Of a stretch of 64,000 nucleotides of DNA, positions 25,577 through 38,111 are shown piece after piece (positions within the stretch are counted from its first letter, which is position 1; each line of letters starts with the position of its first letter). This DNA comes from Trochalopteron elliotii. Its lineage: Eukaryota; Chordata; Aves; Passeriformes; Leiothrichidae. Made by a program: the position numbers and the translations under genes. The notes under the pieces were generated by a model that worked only from the letters and a program-made list of their open reading frames with translations, did not search any database and had not been told where the DNA came from. The stretch covers positions 1,454,450 through 1,518,449 of the forward strand of contig JANPWX010000038.1 in assembly GCA_024734555.1 (NCBI GenBank). Reading direction: 5' to 3'.

Positions 25577-28500
25577 GTTCAAAGAAAATAACAATTTGAA
25601 AAAAACATAATTGTTTCTGGGCACAACAGTTTAATACTAGAAGAGCTGCCTTTCTTTGTTATATTTGAAAATTCAGATTAAAAAGTGTTAAAGAATGGTT
25701 TTGCACAGTGTATTATGCCTTTTGTGCTGAGGTTTTTAAGTATAGGAATGTGTAAAATAAAATCGTAATTTCTTACAGGTACCACTTTCTTTTAAAAAAT
25801 GAGTAGAAATCCATGTCTTTGAGATATAACCAATTATTTTATGGTCTAAGCATGTGATAGAGATTCACCACAACCTTAGTGAACACAGGAAATGACTCTG
25901 GAACCATGTACTGCGTACAGTAAAATTGGATGTAGTTTTCACTTGCGGTATAAACAAGATCCTCAAATTTGAAGGCTGAATAAATCTGTAAAGCAGGTAT
26001 AAGTCTACTAAACATAGATTAGTAGCTTCCTCAAAAAAGGAGTGTTGTCTGTGGCTGAACGTTGTACATGTTTGTTCAGGTTTTTCCAACTTATAAACTA
26101 TCCATGTTTCATCCTAGGGTATATATGAATGTTATATGATCTGTCAGGCATCATGAAAGAGCTACACATCTTTGTGAATTATTGTGCCTCATCTGAGCTG
26201 GAGTGCCTATTCATGAATGCATCCTTAACTGCACTTATGGCTGCAGATACGCTATAAAGCACATTAAATTAAACCTTTCATTAACATGATTGAGTTGTAA
26301 TGGCTTAACAAGTTTCCTCCCTTCAGCTAACCTTTGCTATCCATTAGTTGGGTGGGTGCTTTCCCTGTCAAATTGAGAGATAATGCAGTTTAGTTTCAGA
26401 TTTGAGCTAAGTTGTGTAATCTCACATTTAGCTTTTACATTGAAGATTAAGCTAAATTGTGTTCTCTCGTAATTGAAGTGGGCTAAAAGCATGCAGGCAG
26501 ATGGCTACTTCAGCCTGGCAGCGTAACACATTAAGATTATGATAACTTGCTTGTGTCTGAGCCAGGAGTGTGCTCTCTGTTAGTTCTACTGCTGTTCTGC
26601 AGAAAAAACCCCATAACCTCAAACACCGGCATGTGGAATTGGAACAGCAGGTATAGGACAGTGGTGTGGTAGCATTGCCCTGTGTGGCTGAGGCTTTTCA
26701 GAAATGGCTTCTTTCTCTGTGCAGAGATCTAAGGTGACCTCTTTCCTTAAAGTGGTGCTCTTTGTACTTCAGATTTTTTTTTAATTTTATTTTTAAGGTA
26801 GAAGGGAGTGGTATATGGTGCAGTTGCAGCAATAATGGTGCCTTTCTAGGGTACCTTGTCAAAGAAGCATATTAAAATGCTGTGAGGAGAACAAGCAGTT
26901 TAAAAGCATTGAAAGAATGGAACTGGAGGGTATAGTAATGAAAAAATCTGAAGGAGAGTGATAGTCTTTATTCAGCTGGATCTCAGAGCTGCCAATTTCT
27001 GTACCAGCAGTAAGCTTGACATATATGCATATGCTTGCCTGAGCCTCAGGGTACATTTTATCACTGATAACCTTAGTACCTAGCCAAGAGTACCCTGCCA
27101 ACATACGCTAGGTTTGAAAGGCCAACTCAAGGTGATTTTCCTCTAATAAAGGAACAATAAGAGTATCCTTAACCAGTTGTCATATCTGAAGAGGTTATTA
27201 GAAGCTTTGTCCTTTTGTCCACTTTTATCTGTTCTTGAGTCTGTACTGCAAAACAATAAAACCCATAATATCACAAAACAATAAAAGAAGCAATATCACA
27301 TGCAAAGCTTTTAATTTCTGAAAATGGTATGTATTGTCTTGAAAGCTAATTCAGATGGTTCTTACTCCTTTGGCTCCTTGGCAGTGCTGTGTCTCCAATG
27401 AGATGTTGATTTCCTCTGAAGCTGCAGTCATTTATTCCAGGTGGGAAGCCTAGCAAGTTAATGAAAATAGGACGACAGTCACCTTCGTCTTTAATGACAT
27501 AACTTTTTTTACCCTTGTATTCTTTTGACAGTCAGCTCTTCTGAGCTTGAAACTTACAGTGAAAGGAAACTGAAGAAGAGTGACACCTTTTAGAAGTTCC
27601 AGCCGAAATTTAGTAGTTTGTTACTATGTATTAAAGGGCTCACCTAACATCTAAACCAGGGATTCAGCGGGCCTCTGATCCTTGTCTGTAATTGTGACCA
27701 ACCTAGCTTGGTCATGTTGAGTAACTTGGTGTCTTTGTGACATTTAAGAAACTGACAAATCAAAGCCCCATGGAGCTGTTATTCATTTATTTTTAAAAAA
27801 TCATTATGAACTGAAGCAATTTGGAACACTGGGGTAAAAAATGGTGGAGTGACAACTATTTCCTAAAAAATTATAATCAATTTTAGAATGTTATGCTTGC
27901 TGTGGATGAAACTAAAGAACTTTTAGATTACCTTTTATGCTATGAAATATTCCTAGTCCAAGTGAGAACAAGTTTCTGCTTTCCATAAAAGCTGCTATGC
28001 AGTTATCATGCATAGAATATATGTCCTGTGATTACTTCACAATGAATAGGATTAAAACATACAATGTAAAGGGGAAGCATGAGATAATATGCATTAGAAA
28101 ATTTATAAATCCAAGTAATCTCTATGCTCCTGAGAAAACCAAGAAATTGACTGGAAATCAATTTCTCTGCACAAAACAAGCTTCCCCATGAATGATAGCA
28201 TGTGCACTACAGTAGTACCAATGTATTGTATTCCTTTCTCCCTCTCCTCTCCTTTTGTAACAGCCAAGCTTTTGGGCATGGGATAGAGGGCTTGCAAGTG
28301 CTTATAAAACCTAAAGTCACCGGTGTGTGCAATGTTTTTAATTTACTTTCAAGGAAATTCCATAATCAAGTTTCTTCTGGAAATAATAAATTTCTTCATA
28401 TAAAGGTAATGTGAAGGATGGCTGAAAAGGTGTCATTTATTTCCACATATTTGTCACTGAGGCTTATTCTAGTGTTTGAAATATTTGCTGGCCACAGTTC

Positions 28501-31500
28501 AGGGCTGTTAAGAGCATTTATTTCTGTTATATGATTTCCAAAAGCCATTTTGACGTTGTTGCAGGTAGAAATGTTGTGGATATTTCAGATTTTTTGTTTG
28601 TTTGTTTGTTTTGACACTGTAACATCTAAAAATATCAAATTTATACTGAAGAAATACAGCACTTTTAAAAGATTTTGCAGTGGTCAATGTTAACCGCAAG
28701 TGTTCAGTAAGTGAGATCAATAATCCATTCAGCAATGCTGAGAAACTGGTCAAGTGTCTTCTGAAGACAAAAAGCGAGTTGTATAACAAATAGTAATCAC
28801 GGTACTGATGCAAGGCCTTACACTGAAAAAAAAGTATCAGTCAAATGATTCCATGCTCATTGAAGGGGTAAAGTTATCTTTGGATAAGTAATTTCTTTGT
28901 ACTCTTACCTGGGGCTTTTCCAGCAAGCGCATAAGTAAGTACTCTCTGACTCTCACACTCTTGCTTCACATATCAAAGTAACAAAATCTTGTTCTGTTTT
29001 TCTTTTTCTAAGTCAATGTATATAAGTAAAAAGAATATTGCTTTCCTATTGAAAAGGCTTGAAAATGTAGAATGATTTACTATAAAGTACTTACAATAGA
29101 GCAAATGACTAGGGTTGGGATCAGATATAGACCTGCCATGGGCCCAACTTTTTCACCATTGTCACATATAATTCTTACTAAATAACCTTCAATATTTATG
29201 AAATGTAAGCTGAAAATTCTCATGGATTGTTGTTGCCAGGTTTTCTTCATGTGACCTGTGGAGATTACTCCAGTCATATGAAAAGCCCAACACTTATGCT
29301 AAATAGATATTGGCTGGTGTGTATGTGTATGTCACATGTAAAAGAAAATTATATCCACTATAATGCCACAGTAATGTTGCATTACTATTTCTTCCAGATA
29401 TGAATAAAATGTGATCCATATATAACTAACTTATGCTACATGGTCAATATATAGATAACTTCATTTGAGTACCTTCTGTTGAACTACTTTAATGGAGACC
29501 ATGTAATTGAGAAATAAACACTCAAATCCAGGTGTGATCTTGGTTTGAATTCTCCATTGATTACTTGAAATTTAAATTATTTAAAAGAGAACAAGTATCC
29601 AAGAAATGAGGATAGTTCTAACAATTTATTGGTGTTGAACCCATGAATAATTCAGGACCTGCATATCTTTAAATGACACGTCACAAACTCGATTGTTGCA
29701 AATTACAAGAGTATGACAATGATATAATATCACATAAATCTGATATTCATCTACAAAGGTTGGTTGTTTGTCAAGCTGTTTGTGGGTTTGCAGCTGACCT
29801 TTAAAAACTTGAGGATGAATCAAACTACAGCATGAACAATGAAAGCCTTTCAAGAAGTAAGTGTAATAAATCTACCCACTTAGAGACTGAGGCAAGTATA
29901 ATATATAAAACCAAAGAAAAGCTTTAATAGACACACAGAACATAGGGAATTAATTCTGAATATAGCGAGATTAATTATAGCTATGGTCACATTGAAGGTT
30001 GAAGATGTATGAATGCATTTGCATATTCAAGATTCCATACCCTACTTTTAACTGTATCTTGAAAGAAACCATCCTAAAAGTTATCTTTGTGAAACAGGGA
30101 ATCTGGAATTTCAATCCCTTTACCTTTCAAAATTGTGGGTTAGACATGATAATTGTGCTTCAGTGTAGAGAAACTTTACTCTTTTTCCTGTGATTCCAGT
30201 GGAATTCTAAGTGGGGGGGGGGGGGGGGGAGGTGGAATTAAGGACTTATTAAAAAAAACAAAACAAAAGCTAATTGCGAATTTCTGGCAGCTGCATTTTT
30301 CACACAGTATGAATGAGGATAAAATCCAGATTGTGAGATCTTTAGAACAAGGATGCTGTTTGTTTTGTTCAGTTCAAGGTCAACATAAGCCTTACAACAC
30401 TGGCTCGTTACTGGGGTTCTTCAATACAAAGTCTAGGAAACATTAATCTTGAAGCTAGTGCCTGGACTTCTCCTGATGCTGAATCATTTCTGTGCTTATA
30501 ATATTTGCCTAAGGTGGTAGGATGCTTATTGTAGTTTGCAGCCTCAGTAAACAAACTTATAACTCTTGGCATTTCCCTTTCACTGGGCCAAGTTGTATAA
30601 TTTCAAATATTTATGCACTATTTATGACAATAGGAAAAGAATGTTGTTCTTCTAAGGACTAATAAGCATTTAAAAAAACAAACAAGCCAAAACAAATCAT
30701 TAAGTAAAATCATTAAGAAAATGATCGACAACTGTCAACTTAGAAGATAGTCTTCCACTTTTTACTATAAATTACAGAATTTATATTTTTCTTTCTAGCT
30801 GACAGCTGAAAAACATATACTATGTGTGCTGATTACAGATGATAATCTTTCCTGAACAAGTTGCTTGCTTTTCTGCTGAAGATCAGGTTTGATTGTGATG
30901 GCAAGAAAAATTCTAAAGTGCTGTGTGTATGATTTTCTGTGCAAGGCAAAATGAATATATTTAAAGTATCAGCTTTGAATGTTAAATTTAGTCTTAACAT
31001 TGCATTACTATCTGATGAGGTATCATGCTTAATCCATCTGTGCCTGAACCACAGGTTGTGTTTAGTTAAAATGATTGTGCTAAATCAAAACTCAATTTTC
31101 AGTGTGGTACATCCAGCCAAACACCAAATATAATCATGTTTAAATTGGGACCATAAAACAGAGTTCTCATGAAATGTGAAGCTGGGCAGAAATAATTTGG
31201 CTGTGTCCTTCAGAAACTCCAGCTATGAGACCTGAGCTATTTCAGCATTTTGAGCAAACACCAGTGAGTTAAGTTCTCCCTTGGCATTACAAGAGGGTTT
31301 TATCCTGCTCAAAACTCAGTTTGGTTATATTTATGAACTTAGTGTTTTTCGTGCTTGCTGTGACACCAAATAGAAAATAAAGCCAACTGGGCATCCAGCA
31401 AAATGAGAGGATTTGTAGTGCATAGGTGAAGTGTGTATGACTGTGCCTTCCTCCCCCATATGTAATAGGTACACATATTTGTATGATTTATTGGTTGCTT

Positions 31501-32735
31501 AGACCACTATCAAATTACAAGAAGTGCTAAACTTAATGTCTAGCTATAATATTGTAAAGGGGATTTTCCTGTCACCATGGAAATTTTCTTATCACACATG
31601 ACAGTGTAGGAACTGTAATGCTTTAATTTTAGACTATCTCTCTTGCAGTGTGCGACTATATTAATTTTTTGCTAAAATAGATATGGTAAAGGGTTTGTTT
31701 GCTTAAGATGGAAACTCACATAGAAAAAAGTGCATGTCGTTCCTACACTTTGTATAGTACAGTGAACTTAGGAAGGCAGAATTATGTAAGACATTATTGC
31801 TCTATGTGTATCACTTTGGAACAGTAAAGAGGCATGAGATACCATATGCAGTGAACGTAAGTGAAAGAGACAGCCTGTACTTTGTCTGAAAAGAGTAAGT
31901 CAAAATAAGAAGTCATAACAGTGAAATATTTGTATAAACAGATTCAAATTTCCACCTAAATGTTGTCTAAAATCTGTTGGTTTTGTCATTGTAGTAAGAT
32001 TTGTGCTGGATTATGATGTTTAGGTCTAGGACTCTCTGTCTGCAGTTGTGCCTCTACCTTAATCTAGCTTCCCTTTCCATCTGGCAGAGTTGTTCTGTCA
32101 GAAGTGTTGAAGAGGTTAGATTAAGCATGGCAGTGGATGCTCAGGTTAGCCAAACAGGCTGTCAAGGCTTGCACAAGGTGTGCATGATACAGGGCAAAGT
32201 TTTGTAACATTGCCCACAGCATCTGAGTGACATGGAGCCAGAAGGTTTTTCTAGGATTGTTCAAAAGATAGTGATTATTTTGAAAAGCAAGAACTGCATG
32301 CATTACAGAGGCAAGAGTGGTATTTACTACACTGGCATTTGAATTTACAGAAAAGAACAAGTACTTCAGCTTTTTTGCTGGAAAATAAGGATACTGTTGT
32401 AAATGCTTTGCATATGGATATGGTGTATCTTGAGTTCCAGAAATCAATGCTTCTAAGTGTCTCCAGTGGAAACAATGTTGGGTTTAAAAAGAAGACTTGC
32501 ATAATGTTAAAATGAACTGAATTTTCAGTCATTTATCTTTGTTTGTTAAACCAACACGGCCCATCTTTTTTGTTCAACTGTTCCTTAATTTTACTTTAAA
32601 AAATATTGCTCTAAAACCTTGTACTTTCATGACTTGCATACTACAATTTGTGAGAAGATGGAAGCAATGAAAATTTGTATTTAACAATAATTCAGAACAA
32701 GATCACTATGTTTCTTCTGTCTTGTGTTAAATTAG
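25577..32735. other. Long AT-rich non-coding stretch
   Basis: No gene or retroelement is recognised. A patch at about 26,180-26,540 is free of low-complexity sequence and rich in homeodomain-like words (taaattaaa, cattaaca, cgtaattga). There is a GTTT tandem at about 28,590-28,612 and the poly-G run listed separately. Confidence 0.55.
30213..30229. repeat. Run of 17 G
   Basis: An unbroken 17-base G run followed by aggtgg stands in AT-rich DNA. It can form a G-quadruplex on the plus strand, and such runs are prone to length error in sequencing and assembly. Confidence 0.95.
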
Positions 32736-32854
32736 GTTTTAACAACCCTTTTGGAGGCTATTTGTGAATATTTGGATGTAAAGGTTAAATGTTTCAGAAA
32801 ACACAATGTCTGTCTTCGTGTCACCAAGTATTGGGCTGTTGTTTGGAATTACAG
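32736..32854 (+). other. Candidate 119-nt exon
   Basis: The segment lies between an acceptor-like end (tttcttctgtcttgtgttaaattag split by an A-rich bit, AG at 32,734-32,735) and a good donor (acag followed by gtaaga at 32,855). One frame is open from edge to edge, 39 codons plus two bases, beginning VLTTLLEAICEYLDVKVK and ending KYWAVVWNY. The frame is closed on each side by the stop triplets of the splice signals themselves (TAG and, over the donor, TAA). I do not recognise the protein, and a chance frame of this length is not rare. Confidence 0.2.
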
Positions 32855-34838
32855 GTAAGAAATATGTTTTAACAGTCACTTATTTATCAAACTTCCCCAA
32901 AATTTTAACTGAATAGTGTTACAAGTTTTGGGGAGCTTTTAATAGTAAGGAAATAGCGGTTCTAAAACATGTTAATAACATTTGTTCTTCTTTTTCATAT
33001 GAATGTCAAAGTGCTTGAGCATTCTAAAACAGTTTCCCAGCAAAATACTAATGCTAGCCAATCTCTGCGTTGCTGTCTTTCTCAGATGACTTAATAGCTT
33101 GCAACTGTGATGGTCCACTTAAACTATGGCAGAATGAGCTGTGCTGAAACACTGGAGAGAAACATTGTGCTGGGACTTTGTTTTAAAACAGCTTCATTTT
33201 TTTTTACTATCTTGATATATCTTCTTCTCTCTCTCTTTTTTTTTTTTTTTTTTTAATATCCAGCCTAACAGCTTAATACTTCTTTTTCAGTAGTTTGATT
33301 CGTTTTCTGAATTTTACCGTAAAGGCAAAAACTAGGAATGAATGAAAGAAGAGCATTCTATTGGATGAAAACATAGCTTTATCATGCTCATCTATGGAAT
33401 AGTTAGAAAAACTCCCCATATTGCAGCGTTACCAAAAATCGTCAATTCACAGACTTGAATCTGAAGTTTCTACGTAACAGCACTGAGTGATGGGAGAGTG
33501 TTGGAAGATGCTGATGGAAATACTAGAAGCAGTTGTATAGTAAATAGAGCTAGGTTGGAGATCCACGGCTATCCCAGTGTTAGGCTCTGACTTGGAAATG
33601 GAGAGTAGTTGGGTGGAAGCCAGCCTATCAAAGATCAGCTTTGATGGACCTTACTGTACCAAAGGAATGTGACTTCCCTCTAAGATTGCATTTACCTCAA
33701 GATTTTTTTAGACTGGGCAAAAAGCCTCTAAATAATTGGAGAGGCTTTAAGAGCCTGTTTGAAACAAGTGGGAAATATTTTAAGATCATTTCTAAGTATG
33801 GTAATTATGTAATAACAACAGATAACTTGTCAGAGAAATTTTTTTTGCTATTTTTGACACTTTTTCTACACTCAGTTATATCTGAATTTCCTTTCCTCCA
33901 CCTCCTACCTTTTCCTCCACTCCCTCACCCCCATGATTTCTACCCCATTTGCATCCTCAAAAGAATAGATATACTTTGTCCTATCAACCCCCAAATTCAT
34001 GTTATCATTTGTGTCTGACAGTGCTTCCATTGAGGCATGTGGGTTGTAAATGAGTGTTCATATGTAGATGTGGGCTTATTTTGTGAACAGATCAACAGTT
34101 CTCTTTATTTCCGTTATTTTACCTTATGAACATTGCACTCTGACATGCTCATTATATTCCATGTGGGAAAACCTTACAGAAAATTTTCAAGACTTTTGTT
34201 TTAAGATGCAGTTCCTTCATCAGTAATCCCATTCCCACCATAACATTTTGTATAATAGGTATAGAAATCATTTATTTCAAGACTGCAGAGTGCATAGGGA
34301 CATTATCTATTATCAAGGCAGTCTTACTTATGACTGAAGTGATGAAAGAAAAGAGCAAATAATGTTGATTTTTAGTGGCTTTTCTTAGTCTAAACACATT
34401 TGTTTCTTTTGTTGTAGTCCACTGAGACAAAGAATTTGGGATTGCAAAAAAAAAAAAGCCCAGATAAATAAGTGTGTTCTTAAAGTCAGGAAGCAATATT
34501 TTGGCTCAGTCTTGGCTTCCAAGATGGATAAACCCATGTTTTGGAATATTGAGCGTCCTGCAGTAGCAAGCATTCACAGTGCATGACTTGGCCATAATGA
34601 AAGATGCCTTGATTAACATGCTTGTACATGGTTTCTGTGAGTACCATGTAACAGGATAGACAAAAATTGAATTCTAAGATCCTAGTTTGACTCATAAAAT
34701 GCATAAGTTTTCAATAAGATTAAAAAAAGAAATTGTGGAGCTTTCTTGTAGCAGACCTGTGCTCCTGAAGTGTCATTTAATGTCCTTCCAATGTTGTAGA
34801 GTCTTACACATAAGTAAAACCTTATAAAAGAAAGGCCT
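32855..34838. other. AT-rich non-coding stretch
   Basis: It contains a CT-rich stretch running into 19 T at 33,236-33,254 and a 125-codon frame at 33,641-34,018 (+) with no recognised domain or splice context. No repeat was identified. Confidence 0.5.
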
Positions 34839-34841
34839 TGT

Positions 34842-35201
34842 AAAATCAGGACTTGCTATTTCGTCTGAGCTAACAACTAGCCTGAGGAGTTCTCGTGAGA
34901 AAAGAATTATGAGAATCAGTTTGCATAACAATCTATTCTTGTGAGAAGACAGTTTGCAAAAATAAGAAGTCTATCCCATAAGAATCCGTGAGGAAAAAAT
35001 ATAAACCTATCTAGAAAGAAAAAAGTTTGATAGACACATATACTAGCCATTGCCAACCAATGAACCGCGTTTCAATGATTTGCTGACCAATAAAATTCAA
35101 ACAGGGTGCCTTCTGATACGGTATAAAAATGAGCTGTGTGCAATAAAGATTTGTCTATTCTGCATGAAGAAATAAGTGTTCTGTCTGTCTCAATTGCGAC
35201 A
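34842..35201 (+). mobile_element. ERV LTR, probably solo
   Basis: The 3' half is typical of a compact retroviral LTR: CCAAT words at about 35,059 and 35,090, a TATA box tataaaa at 35,122-35,128, then aataaa at 35,142-35,147 only 14 bases later, and a short U5 ending near caattgcgaca. The TATA box and polyadenylation signal are very close together, as in compact betaretrovirus-like LTRs. The right edge near 35,201 fits an ACA end, but no matching target-site duplication could be found and the left edge (near tgtaaaatcagg, 34,845) is a guess. No primer binding site or internal ERV frames follow. Confidence 0.6.
35122..35147 (+). promoter_or_regulatory. LTR TATA box and polyadenylation signal
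   Basis: tataaaa at 35,122-35,128 and aataaa at 35,142-35,147 give this LTR both a core promoter and a 3'-end signal on the plus strand. Whether it is still active cannot be judged from sequence. Confidence 0.6.
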
Positions 35202-35773
35202 GCAGAGTACTGTCATCTCCTAGCAATGAACTTTCAGTTCCCATCATAATTTAATTCTGAAAAAAACAGTGCTTTTTAAAAAACTTCATTCTGAGATTAC
35301 AAAGGCTTCACTTCAAGTATATCCTGTAGCAATACATCCCTGTAACAGCATTGGAACTAGCAATGAATATGAATTATTCCTGAAAGCAAATCACTGAACT
35401 CCAGAAGTATACCACATTTGGTTCAGGGCACATGGCTATTCTGCTGTTTTACTCTAATATTACTGTTAACTTCCAAAGTAAATAATGTCTTTATCTTATG
35501 TATTCATCAAGGCATTGTGCTGTGTCTAGCTTATAGAATTTGGCTTTGCTGTTTCCATTCATCTTCCACTTGTCAGGCAATGTCTAGTACAAGGGTAATT
35601 GATAAAGAAGTGTGAACTCAACTGAGTAAGATATATAGAGTGGCCATGCTTTGAAAAATGTGTACAATGTTATTTATTAATAATAAATATGTTTAAAGAA
35701 TGGTTTGTCACTCTGGATGACAGATGACATTTCTCAGTTGGTGCTGTGAGGAAGGTTGTTACAGCTACGAGAT

Positions 35774-36200
35774 GCAGAATCACAGAATCCCTTAGGTTGG
35801 AAAAGACCTCTAGGATCATTGAGGCCAAATATTTTCCCAATACTGCCAAGTCCATCACAAAACCATGTTTCTAAGCGCCAGATCTAAACATCTCTTAAAT
35901 ATCTCCAGGGATGGTGACTTCACCTCTTCCCTGGGGCAACCTGTTCCAGTGTTTCATAATCCTTTTGGTGAAAAATTTTTCTTTTTAATCCAATCCAAAC
36001 ATCCTCTTGTGCCCCTTGAGGATAACACCTTAGTGTTATCTACAAACACACTGAAGGTGCCCTCAATCCCTTCATCCCAGACTATGGACTGGCCCCAATA
36101 CTGAGCCACATGTAATAATACCACTTTTGACTGGTAGTCAACTGGATTTAATTCCATTCACCACCAGTCTTTGGGTATGTTTGTTCAGACCAGCTGCCTT
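35774..36200 (-). mobile_element. CR1 LINE with internal deletion
   Basis: The left part (agaatcacagaatcccttag, then gttggaaaagacctctagg) is the minus-strand CR1 3' tail. The right part (from about 36,030, with tctacaaacacactgaaggt and a caccaccagtctttggg block) matches CR1 further upstream, in the reverse-transcriptase coding region. The coding and 3' sequence that normally separates them is absent, so several hundred bases have been deleted at about 36,025-36,035. The coding piece reads DEGIEGTFSVFVDNTK on the minus strand, where intact elements have F-A-D-D; the catalytic aspartate pair is damaged. Confidence 0.88.
36021..36040. repeat. Perfect hairpin at the CR1 deletion junction
   Basis: gataacac and gtgttatc are exact reverse complements around the loop ctta. 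They sit at the point where the 3' end of the CR1 copy is joined to its upstream coding part. Confidence 0.85.
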
Positions 36201-36494
36201 AAGTTAATGAATGGGCAGCAGTCATTATTTTAATATAGATGTAGTATGGTACTCTGTGTGTGTCAGATTGCTTGTGACCTTCATGAAACAGACTGTTCTT
36301 TCAAAATTGTATAAAGTCAAAAAGATGTGTAAATTAGTTTACACAGTTCTAAATATGACACTGATAGACACTAAAATGTTTTTTTCTGTAACTTAAGTTA
36401 CAAGGTTTGAAAAAGATATGTAGTTTGAAATCCAAAGTATGTCTTCAATCTTCTACTTCCAAAGTATATAGTTCCTCTTTGAGCAGCCGTCTGC
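36201..36494. other. Short non-coding stretch
   Basis: AT-rich DNA between the CR1 piece and the microsatellite. No feature was recognised. Confidence 0.5.
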
Positions 36495-36498
36495 TTGC

Positions 36499-36597
36499 TT
36501 TTCTTTCTTTTTTCTTTCTTTTTTCTTTCTTTTTTCTTTCTTTTTTCTTCCTTTTTTCTTCCTTTTTTCTTTCTTTTTTCTTTCTTTTTTCTTTCCT
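36499..36597. repeat. 11-bp pyrimidine microsatellite (TTTTTTCTTTC)n
   Basis: About nine copies of an 11-base unit made only of T and C, two of them (near 36,541-36,563) in the variant form ttttttcttcc. The strand asymmetry is total over about 100 bases. It leaves long lysine/arginine/glutamate or phenylalanine/serine frames on both strands that are not genes. Confidence 0.95.
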
Positions 36598-36599
36598 TA

Positions 36600-37433
36600 T
36601 TAAAAATCTGTGTTTTTGTAGCCACTCGCTTGTTAAAAAGCATACACGCTGATTGGGCATTGAAATCTTTACTTAGTATTTCATCTCATTCCTAAAAGTT
36701 TTGATTTAAATTGCTCTGCTTTAGAAATTACAGTGTTCTATTAGTAGAGGACATGATGAGCTTTTGGCTGGTGGGGATTTCTGTTCTTATAAGATTGTTC
36801 ATGGTATGAATGAAACATCAGGCTTTTATGCTAAATCTCATCTTCTTGCTTGGCATACAGAGGCCTTTAAGCACTTCGGTAAAGAGAGGCTAAAATATGC
36901 ACTTGCTAACACTCTTCTTAGATTGGTCATGAGTTTCCTCTTTCTTTTGCTCAAGAAAACTTTACTGTCATTAAGTTATCACTATAATTGCTGGGGAAAA
37001 ATTTCTGAGAAAATTTTCTGGCAATATTGAAACTCTAAAGTTTAGCATGGAACATAAAATTGAGAGAAGCAAAGCCCTTGCTTAAAATGAAGACAAACCT
37101 AGTCTTTCTCATAGACATCCTGGTAGAAAAGCACTATCAGAAAGCATTCATTTGTCTCTCAAAACCAGACAATGCTGCAAGTTTGCATGTTTGTCCAATT
37201 TGCCTCTAATGGTTTGTTGGAATAAGCAGAATGGACGTTGGGTGAAGGAGTATGTTGGGAAGAAGTGCAAAAGGCTATAAACACCCAAATTACACAATCT
37301 GAACAAGTCAGGACCAACACAGGAATTTTTTTTCCCCCTTAAATTCTTTTATTAAATTTTATAAAATAGCATTCAAGTTTTACAAATTTTCAACTCTTTA
37401 CATTTTGTAACTATTTAGAAATTTGACCCCATG
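36600..37433. other. AT-rich non-coding stretch
   Basis: An 88-codon frame at 36,764-37,030 has no known domain. Nothing else was recognised before the LTR that starts at 37,439. Confidence 0.5.
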
Positions 37434-38111
37434 GTAAGTGTCCTAAGGTGACTATGATGCCTGTATCCCCAGTCATCTGTTCTGTGTGTGCTGTGTGTTC
37501 TGTACCTTTAAGACTGGTTCTGAGAGTGAGCAGGGAAAGAAGAAGCGCGCAGTTTGTTTTGAAAAACAGTGTTCACTCCTCTGCATCCTGTCTTCATCCT
37601 TGGGACTGTGTGTTTGTCAGATCCATGGACAGCAGCCAGAGAGATTTTTTTCCTTTTAGTTAGTCTAGCTAGCTGAGGCAAAGAAGTTTCCTGGACTGTT
37701 TTTTTTTTTTTTCCTTTTTCTTGGGAATGTTTAAATCTGCTCTGGAGTGAAAAACTCAGAGGAGCACCAGGAGCTGCACCTGTGGCCACTGGGCTTGGAC
37801 CTCAGCATTTTCCAGCGCCGAAAAGACTGGGACTGATAAGATGCTGAGAGAGCTGATCTAACTCATGGAAAGGACTTCTCTCAGTTTTGCCATCTTTCTT
37901 CAGAGCGGTGAGAGGTTTTATTGTTTCATATTATTCATTCCTTATGCTTGTGGGCAGTTTGTTTGTTAAATAAGTCGTTTTTTCCACTTTTTTCCGAGGA
38001 AGTTCTTTTCCCGGACCGGCTGGGGGTGGGGAGGGACTGTTTAAGTTTGTTGTCTAGAAGAACCCCATTCAGACGTTTCCTCCCAAATTTGCCCTAAACC
38101 AAAACAGTAAG
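37434..38111 (+). mobile_element. Solo ERVL-like LTR, copy 1, with duplication
   Basis: The LTR proper is 37,439-38,106 (668 bp), starting tgtcctaaggtgac and ending aaaaca. It is bracketed by the 5-bp target-site duplication gtaag at 37,434-37,438 and 38,107-38,111. TG...CA ends with a 5-bp duplication are typical of ERVL-type integrations. It resembles the LTR at 53,074 at the start (ggtgac, then tcatctg), in cgcagtttgtttt, and at the end (gtttcctccca, tttgccctaaacca). Where the other copy has aataaa, this one has aataag at 37,969-37,974. No internal ERV sequence remains, so homologous recombination between the two LTRs has left a solo copy. Confidence 0.88.

Noticed and set aside
33641..34018. 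125-codon plus-strand frame
   Set aside because: The C-terminal part is a proline/leucine/histidine-rich translation of a CT-rich tract; no domain or exon edges.
15..34745. Shared 13-mer ttgtggagctttc near positions 15 and 34,732
   Set aside because: Flanks do not align beyond the word, so it is not evidence of a shared element.
36398..36695. Lysine/arginine-rich and phenylalanine/serine-rich frames on both strands
   Set aside because: They arise from the 11-bp pyrimidine microsatellite, which contains no stop triplets.
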